From: Pyrenophora tritici-repentis
Lineage: Eukaryota; Ascomycota; Dothideomycetes; Pleosporales; Pleosporaceae
Assembly: GCF_003171515.1 (NCBI RefSeq)
Contig: NC_089396.1
Coordinates: 930,001 to 994,000 of the forward strand
DNA length: 64,000 nucleotides
Direction of reading: 5' to 3'
Below are positions 55,955 to 64,000 of the stretch, one piece after another (position 1 is the stretch's first letter; each line of letters opens with the position of its first letter). Under the pieces are notes generated by a model, which was not told the DNA's origin, did not search any database, and saw only the letters and a list, made by a program, of their open reading frames with translations. The position numbers were made by a program, and so were the translations under genes.

Positions 55955-56460
55955 TGAACTGCCGCAATCAACAGTGTTGTAGAGTTACCCAAAATGGAAG
56001 TGACACAGCAGCTAGGAGGGGTGGGGTACGTTGTGAAACCTGCAGCGATCAATGGTATTCGTGCTATCGGCAATCAACAGGTTGCGATAATATCCTATTC
56101 TAGTTAAGTAATAGTAAGTGAAAGGAAAGCTTACGTAAACCCCTGCTAACAGACAGTAAAAACTGCGTCCGTTGCAAACCTAATAGAATCAATACTTGTC
56201 CGAGAATTACCTTATGTGGGCAGGAGATGAGTCTACCGTTCTTTTCCGACCTGTACTATTCTGGTGCTGTAATCCACAGTCTGGGTCGAAATTACCCAAT
56301 AGAGACAGCAACTACTCGCGTGAAACCTGCAGTAATCAACAGCAATGCCGCGTGACGACAAAAGGAAAAGACGCCGTAATCAACACCCAAGAGTGTGTAA
56401 TTACTTAAGATGGGCAGTGAGTTGGATGCCGAGTGAAACCCTCCAGAATCCACGGTTTCG
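55955..56460. repeat. Cluster of degenerate GTAATCAACAG-type repeats
   Basis: At least seven loose copies of a word like GCAGTAATCAACAG occur near 55965, 56041, 56066, 56268, 56328, 56371 and 56445. Several are preceded by GTGAAACC. Spacing is irregular. Upstream, the palindromic CCTAATTAGG occurs at about 55838, and the same word appears in the centre of the MITE at 42510. Probably a mutated repeat array or mobile element relic. Confidence 0.45.
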
Positions 56461-56765
56461 AACATTATTGCCTGAACTAGGATGTGACGCAACACGAGAC
56501 AAGCCCGCTTGGGGCCGAGACCCTTCTGCTTAGCCGGACGCTTACTGTCTTCAACGTTTGTGAGGATATTGCCTATCTGGGTCATATATTCAGGTATGTC
56601 ATTTGGCATTTTCAAGTATGTAGAATTAAAGATGAGAAAAAATTGTTATATGCACATTGCGAAAAGCGCTACATAGGCTTGAACGAGTGGGCGCACTGCC
56701 AAACTCTGGGTATAAATATGAGTATGCAAGAAGAGAAGTATAAAGACAAGCAAGAAGGCCCCAAA

Positions 56766-58300
56766 TCAAAACGTCAAGCCCGGCTTGTTCTTCCTCCAAA
56801 ACATCGCTTTGGCCGCATTTACCGTCTGCGGCGGCGGGTCAAACTTTGGCTGTGCCTCTTCGATATCCATCTGCTCCAACTTCCTCTGCGAGTTTCTCTT
56901 CAACTCCCGCTTCAGATTGCGCTCGTCCTTCTTGCGCATCCAGGCAGCCCAGATAAAGTAGATCGCAATAATCAAACCCATGCCGCCGATGATACCACCA
57001 ACAACGGCGCCGGCTAGGCCTTGGCTTTGCCACTGGGACACTTTGGGGCGCACATATGCTACTGGCGTAGACTTGGGGCAAAAGGTCACGGGCATGACGA
57101 AGTTGTTCTTTTGGACTGCCTTGGCGAGGAAGAAGTTGTTACTTTCATAGTCGGCCATTAGGTAGACCTGACCGAGGAAGGCGGTGCCTAGGTAGAATGG
57201 GGCCTTGTCGGACTCCTTACGGTCTTGCATGGGTGTAATGTTTGAGGCGTTCATCAAGACTTCAGGTGGGAGGGTGACGGCAAAACCGTCCTCGAGAACG
57301 ATGGAGAGTGTACCATTGAATGCGTTTTTCAGCTTCAAGGAGTGGTCGCCCCATGTATTGTCCTGCTCAGCGCCCAGCTGATTGATGAAGTTTTGGGTGA
57401 TCTGGTATGGTAGCGAGAAGGGGTGCTGTTCCGTCGTGATTTGGGCCTCAAAGCTTTCGGATCGTGACTTCACGCCAGTAGAAGCTGTGTTGTCAAAGAG
57501 CGACACATTGCCGTTTCCATCCGCATTGGTAAGGACGACATCCTTGATGCGGACGCTCATTGGGCTGATGTTTTCCATGTTCATGGGGTACCTGTGCGGT
57601 TCCCCTGTAAACCGACCCGAATCGTATCCGCCAAACACATTGCTGCCGTTGACCATGCCCCCAGCACGTTCAAACCCATGTCCAATGTACAGTGAGTACG
57701 TTCTTCCGGCTATTATGTCTTGCGCAACAAGGTCTCGTAATAGAGTCGACGATGATCCCATGCCAACTCGTTCCGGTGTAATCGACCCTGAATCAGCTAC
57801 CTCAATCGTCGAGTTCTCCAGAAGTGTTTGCGATGCGCCATCCGATTCGAAATAGTGTGTGTAGAGTCGGAGTACTTCTTGGCCAAAGGATGCGGTGAAC
57901 CCATCTTGAGCTTTGTCCAATGACTGGAAGCTGACGTCTTGCACGAAGCTGTACAAAGTATCAGTAAAAGCACCCGTCGTCATCAAGGTGTAACATACGA
58001 AGTCGAATCTTGGGGGTTGAAGAAGCCTCCTGTACTATTGAAGCAGTTTCGGAGCGTACTATTATCTTTACAGTAGTCGCTTGATGCAAAGGATGTGTGG
58101 TTTTGTTGTAATGATGGCCATAGGCTTTGGTTTTGTGCTGGCGTGCCTAGTCCGATGAAGGACCCATATTGAAAGACTGGAGAGTCATGAACAGCTCGCT
58201 TATGAATGTCGACATAGATCGGTTTCTTGGTGCAATTTGAAGCGACTGTTGACTGAGCAAACAGCACGGTCGCTGAGAGGTAAAAAAGAAGTGAGGCCAT
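56766..58300 (-). CDS. Membrane-anchored aspartic-protease-like protein, probably inactive
   Basis: Exons 58300-57999 and 57948-56766 (50-nt intron) sum to 1485 nt, 494 aa. The signal peptide is MASLLFYLSATVLFAQSTVA. The body has the pepsin (A1) fold pattern: GSFIGLGTPAQNQSLWPSLQ at the position of the first catalytic loop, LYIGHGFERAGGMVNGSNVF with GGYDSGRFTG, and FYLGTAFLGQVYLMADYESN at the end of the domain. The first active-site DTGS is missing (NQSLWPSL instead), and I find no DTG/DSG in the second lobe position. A transmembrane helix near residue 400 (GAVVGGIIGGMGLIIAIYFI) is followed by a basic cytosolic tail. Proteins of this type are common in ascomycetes and may be surface receptors or wall-remodelling factors; no function is established here. 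Confidence 0.8.
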
Positions 58301-59770
58301 GACGGATGGTGAGAGACGCTCGTGTCCAGCAAGCTGTAGGTCAGGAAAGAACACAAGAGGCTTGGCACATGGAGAGGCAGAAATGCACAATAACACTGCG
58401 AAACGTCTAAAGCTCGAGTTGTGGAGATGCCAGAGGCCAAGCGGTGTCTTTGTAGGCCCGCATCATCTGTACTCGGATACACTAAAATGAGACCAAGGGC
58501 GGCCAGCCATTCACAGCGAAGGTCAGCTATTCTTGCTTTGCGGAAACATCCATAGTACTCCAGTATATGGCGCATGGCTGCATCCCTGGGCGCTGTCTAG
58601 AGCCGCATGAGACTGGAGAGCGCCTGCTGATACTGTTGTGGAAGTACTACGGCTTCGGGGAGGATACGGCGTGAGCGCTTCGACTAGGTTCATACCTCTG
58701 GAGAACGACGGTCCGCTCGGAAAATAAGCATCACCGAATTAGGGGCTTCACTGATTGGGTACTTTCCGGAGGGTGTTGTACCAAAGATAGTGGGCGTTTA
58801 CAAGGCATGGTCGATTGGGCGTGGGCTTCTCGCGAGCGTCCTAAGCGCCCGAACATTGACGCACGAGCCTCGGTGCAGATGTGGAGCCAACACCAAGAGC
58901 TATTCTTAACTTCTCGCCATTAAGAGATTATGCAGCAATCCGATTCGAGGACGGTGCGCCGCCGATTTACTGATTGTCTTGTCACCCATCCCGCACTCCA
59001 TAGATCTTCCCCCACATCTGCTTGCACGTTCTATTTCCTACCCAGTGGGTCCAGCTCGTACATGCGGGTTCATGATTCCCTGTCTGATTAGATGAATTTC
59101 TCTATTTTCTAAGGCAACTCTATCGAGCATTTCCATTGCGTTGTAACTGATTCATGATACCGTTACCCGCTGTTGCGTGAGACGTACCACGACGGCTTCA
59201 CGAGGGATGCTCAGGTGCTTATGCTGATTGCATGCTATGCATACATGAAGTCCGACGCGTAACGGGAGTCTCACTTTCTCGTAGTGCATGCTTGTTGGCT
59301 CGTTCTGATCTTCATCTCATTCTGCATCTGACAATAATCATTTGTATCAGATGACAACACAGTGTGTGAGGAACCGCCCTGAAAGCGCGCGATAAAGTTG
59401 GCTGGGTTCCCACTGTGCCAATCATCTGCTTATGCATGTCTCACTTCTCTGAGAAAAGCGCTCTACAAGTGTTGATGCAACGCTTAACCGGGTTTGTTGA
59501 ATAACTACGTATGAGCTTGGAACCTGACCTGCCCTCTTGTCTCATGCACCGAGACAGCGCCTGTACACTTGTTCCCCCTTATTATAAGATGACGCTTGCT
59601 GATAAATTTTGAACACATAGAGCCTCCCAAACATGTACTTCATCGCCCGCTACGCTAAATGACAATCCCGAGAGTTACAGAAATGATCGATAGTACTGTG
59701 TATCTAATAATAGTGAAGAATTTTTTGGATCTCACCAAACAACAACGATACTAAATGCGGAAATTTGCGC
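58301..59770. other. Intergenic, about 1.5 kb
   Basis: Promoter of the protease-like gene on the left, 3' region of the CAF-1 gene on the right. No frame over 60 codons is supported; no repeats or RNA gene seen. Confidence 0.5.
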
Positions 59771-61636
59771 TCAGGTATTAATGATGACCCAGCGTTTCTC
59801 TTTTTCGGTAGGACCTACCCTTGCAGCGACAACACTCAGGGTATTGGTAATGGCATCCTTTGGCAACTTGGGGAATACCTTCTTCAAAGCCTCGACCATG
59901 CCAATCTTGGTCAAGTCCTTTCCTTCAACTTCAGCCTTGAAAGCTGGAAGCTGCTCAGGGGGTACCATACGTTTGGCTTTTGCGGGCTTGCCTGGTGTGG
60001 TGACAGGTGCGTTTTGAGGTGCGTTCAGTGTGTTTAGCATGCCATTCATCGTGCGTTGAGTGAGTGGTGCTCGGGGAGGGTTCATGACACCACTTGTAGA
60101 ACCGTCTTTCTTTGCGACGGTAGCAATAGTTGCTGCAGCTGCAGGTTCCGTGTCCCAGTATGATGTGGAAAATGGGTCGATTGATCGCACTTGGGGATCC
60201 AACAGAAAACCCATAGTGAAGCCTTTGAAGTCGGTGCAGATGGCGTCGGAGCCATCATTTAGCTTGGACACTCTGTCTACATCCTCCCAACACAGACCAG
60301 TACTGACAGGGACCAGATCACCACTGATAAGGCGTCGTTTGACTTGTGGATCATCATCATCATCAAGGAAGCCATCCAGGTCGTCTTCCGCATCGTCTTC
60401 GTTGTCGTCTTCACCATCAGAGTCCAGGTCTTCGCCTTCCTCGGGCTCATCCCATTCAGCTTCAGAGTCGTAGTTGTAATCGGTATCTGGTCGGGTCTGA
60501 GAAAGAGGATTACGCGCAAGCCGAGAAGCTTCGGCATCCGGGTATGGTCTGGTGTATGTACCGTAGAATGGCGGCCGGACGTCCGTACAAAAGTGGATAT
60601 ACTTCATTGGAATCTCCTTCAGCATCTCTAAGGGATTTCTTGACGCCTTGTTCTTTTCAGCAGTTAGATCAATGGGGTCATCCGACGAGCTGTTGAAGAC
60701 TTCTACGATTTCTGCGATCGTTGCCGTCTTCTGACCCCGACGGCATTGTGGAAAGATTGACGCTGGATTTGCTGGCGTGACACGCTCCGATTGAGTGTCT
60801 TGCTTTGTGACTATTTTCTCTAGTCGCGCCCTTGCAGCTTCCATCCGCTTGGGATCCTCTAGTAAGGTATTCTTCGGCGCTAGGATGGTATGTGGAGGAA
60901 CGTTGAATGGCAGGAAGTACCGTTCGTAATCGGACTGTGCGTTCTTAACGATGGCTTTCTGCGGAGATGGAGGGGTCAGATTAGTATTGGCTCCAGTTCT
61001 GCTGGGCAAGGATATGGGTGAGGCAGCAGGGTTCTGGGAAGAAGCTACCACTGCCTGTCCTGAGCTGGATCCCGCCTGTGGCTTCACGAAGAAAGCATTC
61101 AGCTTCATCTGGGACTATGCGAAGTCAGCACTGATTGTGTCTGTTTGTATGTCTACGAGACTTACCCGTGCCTTCTTTGCCTTCTGTTCTTCCAGCCGCT
61201 GCTGCTTCTCTTCCTTGAGGCGCTTCTTCTCATCCTGTTCCCCGTTCTTCCTCCGCTTCTCCTCGTCCCTCTGTGCCTTTTGCTCTGCCTTGAGCCTCTC
61301 GTCAGCCTCTTTTTGCGCCCTCTTCTCCTCCCGAGCCTTTGCTTTTGCCTCTTTTTCAAGCCGCTGCGCTTCTTTCTCTTGTGAAGTCAGTTTCCGCCGC
61401 TTAGTCGGTTGTTGTGCGCTGCTCGGCGTTGGAATAGAGGAAGGAGTCTGGCCGTTGGCGGGTGCGGTCGAATTGGGATCGTTCGCCTTCTGAGGCGATG
61501 GTGTCTGCATGGATAGGTCCGAGAGAGGTGAAGAGGCTTCTGAACGGATTTGTTTGACAGGAGTTGCGACGGCAGGTTCATCTTCTTCCAGTGAACGCTT
61601 CTGAGGGGGCTGCGCGACGTGTGTTGGGTCGTCCAT
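59771..61636 (-). CDS. RLF2: Chromatin assembly factor 1 large subunit (p150/Cac1/Rlf2)
   Basis: Exons 61636-61166 and 61114-59771 (51-nt intron) sum to 1815 nt, 604 aa. The protein deposits H3-H4 behind replication forks together with two WD-repeat subunits and binds PCNA. The N terminus is disordered. Residues about 85-157 form the long Lys/Glu/Arg (KER) coiled coil (EKEAKAKAREEKRAQKEADE). The next exon starts SQMKLNAFFVKP, whose LNAFF resembles a PCNA-interacting peptide. MKYIHFCTDVRPPFYGTYT is the conserved central motif, followed by a strongly acidic ED domain (DGEDDNEDDAEDDLDGF). The C-terminal winged-helix domain contains LPAFKAEVEGKDLTKIGMVE. Divergent from SPO11. Confidence 0.93.
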
Positions 61637-62230
61637 GATGTAGTAAAGGCTGACGGCCTTGGTAGATTTACGAGGCGTTGGACTTTGAAAAATTGCGATG
61701 CAATATGCGGAGTTGGGTTGCGGTTCAACAAAGAGGGTAATTGCGTAATGGTGGTGGGAGGAGACGCGCAGATGGGAGTCGCGACGCGAAGCGCGTGGAA
61801 GGCGCGGCGGCCAGGGTTATAGCGAGGGGAAGAATGAGCAGGGGTGCTACGAGTCCAAAAACGGACTCTTGGGTAATTCATAGGCTAGTTTCCTCTTCTG
61901 GAACGCTAGTGGCAGCAGGCATAACGACGAACATCGTCTTCGGACTTTAGACATTCATTTCTTGCAGTAATCATGGGTAGCGATCATGAATTTTCAAATT
62001 ATAGTTTTGTCTGTTTGTCGACTTTGCGGACGCTTCCTGCCGGCTTTAGGCATGGTCGTACGTGCCTGCCTCTTCAACGGACCCACGTCCGTCATCTTCT
62101 CATCGAATTTGCTTCTGCGTGTTAACGCACCTGCATGCTGCATTTCGATGATCCGTCGCTAACAGCCTGAAAAAATCACTTGGTGTTGGCAATAACCTCA
62201 CAGTTCTCACGTGCAGCCCTGACATCCACC
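61637..62230. promoter_or_regulatory. Divergent region between CAF-1 and SPO11 genes
   Basis: 594 bp between two start codons. AT-rich from 61975 to 62030. No TATA box is clear. One gene is S-phase and the other meiosis-linked, so the region may hold opposing controls, but I could not identify binding sites. Confidence 0.4.
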
Positions 62231-63979
62231 ATGGACACGAGCGACTTTGAGGACATGTTATTCGGAGAACCATTCACGCAGATCATATCTGATGATGCCC
62301 TCATGGAAGATTCCGAAGACGAAATCTTGTTCTCGGCTTCTGGTGAGCCACCGCTTGTTTGGCATGAACCATATGCCGCGATATCGACATCACCAATTGC
62401 CAGCACATTCGTAGAAACGCACATACCCAATGACACCACACTGCACAATTACGAGCAGAAAGAAAGGCCTTTGCGTGATAGGTCTTGCGATTGATAGCTC
62501 GCTGACTGATCCTAACTAATGTATCTGCAGACACTGGGTGATTGCTCGTATCGAGGCCATGCTTGAAAGAATCGTCGATGGCCTAATAGAAGAGTCGGAC
62601 TCTCTCACCATAACACTACAGTCGCGAGCAGCTCTTTCGCGCAGACAGATTACTATAACTGAAGCAGGCGGGAAGCTTCCCGAGCCCAAAGAACGCGACA
62701 TAAACTTTCCCGGGGCAAGTGCACAGGAAGCATGGAATTTCAGTAGGCATCTCCCGGCATCTCTGGTGCCCAACTTACATTCATTCAGCCGTACTTTTGC
62801 GGATACTTGAGCTCATTCACGGCGGGCTTGTCGATGATACTATGATGACCAAGCGGTAAATTCGCCTATTGTCCCCCTATTTTGGGTGACAAGGGCATAT
62901 ATTGATCAAATATAGGGACATCTACTACCGACATCCCGATCTGTTCGTCAGACAGTCTGTCGTCGACCGGTATGTAGACGATCTGGCTTGTACGTTTGGC
63001 ATCACTAGGTCCCAACTCAATGTAGTACGTAGCCATGAATTCTGCAATACTACTGACACTGACGCCATAGTTCTAGACTGCAGCTGCAAAGGGCTTGGTG
63101 GCCGGCAACTTTCGACTAGACCGAGAGAATGGCCACAGGATACATGGCATGACCGAGAAAGAAGTTGGCCAACACTCATCATCCACAGTGCTGTACTGAC
63201 ATGACATCAGGGCATGCTTGTACCGATAGTCGGTGAGAATGACACGCTCGACCTGTCAGAAGTACATTGGGTGCTCGTCATTGAGAAGGAGGTATGACTG
63301 ATTCTCTCTGGTGACCTGTGGCCACACTGACACAGAACTGTAGGCGACGTTCCGCTCACTGATGGCATCACCACAATGGGGTAGCTTGGGCTCGTACGGC
63401 GTGATACTGACTGTAAGCCGAAACACGGTGATAGTAGACGTTCCCTAACACTCAGTGTAGGCAAAGGGCTACCCCGACGTAGCGTCGAGAAATTTCTTGC
63501 GCCAGATGGTGGACTGCGCCCCCCATGTTCCCATGTATGTTTTCGTGGACCTGGATCCTGAAGGTATTGCTATTCTATCCACGTACAAATATGGCTCGTA
63601 CCGCCTTGCTCACGAGGCGGTTACACCCACTGATACACCCGCAATAAGCCTACCCAACATTCGCTGGCTTGGTGTAAAGAGTCACCACATGAGCCGAACT
63701 CCGGTAGGCGAAGATGACACCGAGCCAAGTGCAATGCCTCAACTTCAGGGCTTGATGAAGTTGACAGCGCGCGATCGCACAAAGGCAGCGCGAATGCTGG
63801 AATGGAACTTGTGCGCGGAAGATGGACCTGAGCAAGGTTGGAGACAGGAATTGCAAAAGATGCTCATGTTCAACATCAAAGCCGAGATGCAGATACTTGA
63901 CGAGCTGCCTGGTGGTTTAATATCATGGTTGAGCAGTGAGCTCGGCAGTGATTATCCAGAAGACGCGATGCTCTTCTGA
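62231..63979 (+). CDS. SPO11: Meiotic recombination protein Spo11 (topoisomerase VI A-like)
   Basis: Eight predicted exons: 62231-62481, 62531-62742, 62789-62855, 62916-63024, 63077-63163, 63211-63291, 63344-63412 and 63461-63979. They sum to 1395 nt, 464 aa. All introns are GT-AG, 46-60 nt. Spo11 makes the DNA double-strand breaks that start meiotic recombination. The N terminus is acidic (TSDFEDMLFGEPF). The catalytic Tyr lies in KRDIYYRHPDLF (about residue 181), in the winged-helix part, and VDRYVDDLACTFGITRSQLN follows. The Toprim metal site is complete: Glu in WVLVIEKEATFRSL and the acidic pair in VFVDLDPEGIAIL. TYKYGSYRLAHE and IRWLGVKSHH are typical of the family. Frame scans see only fragments because the exons are so short. 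Ends 21 bp before the window edge. Confidence 0.95.
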
Positions 63980-64000
63980 GGGGTTGTCCGGGGATGCTGC

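Larger units (their letters stand above)
54636..56765. other. Gene-poor region with short degenerate repeats
   Basis: Holds the promoter of the membrane-protein gene and a set of short repeats at about 55955-56460 (separate entry). One minus-strand frame (55149-55445) is listed separately with low confidence. Confidence 0.5.

Overview
The window is eukaryotic and looks like a filamentous ascomycete, most probably a Dothideomycete of the order Pleosporales (inference). The reasons are short GT-AG introns of about 47-60 nt with CTAAC-type branch sites, single-copy housekeeping genes with fungal architecture, secreted plant-cell-wall enzymes, small secreted proteins, and DNA transposons carrying nonsense mutations of the kind left by repeat-induced point mutation (RIP). 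I found no tRNA, rRNA, CRISPR array, or polyketide or non-ribosomal peptide cluster.

Layout. 1-3.4 kb: AT-rich, gene-poor, with at most gene fragments. 3.5-7.1 kb: a Na+/H+ exchanger-family antiporter converging on an uncharacterised gene. 7.1-12.9 kb: gene-poor apart from a 67-aa six-cysteine secreted protein at 8.6 kb. 12.9-22.4 kb: GH10 xylanase, TMEM16/anoctamin scramblase, APC/C subunit Cut9/Cdc16, splicing factor Yju2 and a secreted GH43 enzyme. 23-34 kb: small unknown proteins, a foldback MITE, a 205-aa secreted protein, an Hsp70-like ATPase, a single-pass membrane protein and a large disordered protein. 34.1-36.2 kb: a Fot1/pogo-type transposon, mutated and interrupted by a small nested MITE. 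36.6 kb: a 56-aa secreted peptide shorter than usual gene-finding limits. 38.5-41.6 kb: the divergent pair FAL1/eIF4A3 and SF3a60/Prp9. 42-44.9 kb: gene-poor, with a kinase fragment cut by a second MITE. 44.9 kb: an AA9 lytic polysaccharide monooxygenase with an 18-nt microexon and a GC-AG intron. 47.0-50.7 kb: a host gene split by a complete hAT transposon. 51.1-54.6 kb: a long membrane-protein gene with apparent frame breaks. 56.8-58.3 kb: a membrane-anchored aspartic-protease-like protein lacking the first catalytic motif. 59.8-64 kb: CAF-1 large subunit divergent from the meiotic recombinase SPO11 (eight exons, reconstructed here).

How the parts relate. GH10, GH43 and AA9 together suggest attack on xylan and cellulose of plant walls. 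FAL1, SF3a60 and Yju2 serve RNA processing; CAF-1 and SPO11 serve chromatin assembly and meiosis. The transposons explain three disruptions: the split gene at 47-50.7 kb, the kinase remnant at 42.4 kb and the nested insertion at 34.6 kb. Premature stops in both transposase frames are exclusively TAA or TAG, as expected from CpA to TpA change. Exon coordinates given in the evidence are my own splice predictions; for nearly all the multi-exon genes the summed exon length is a whole number of codons.
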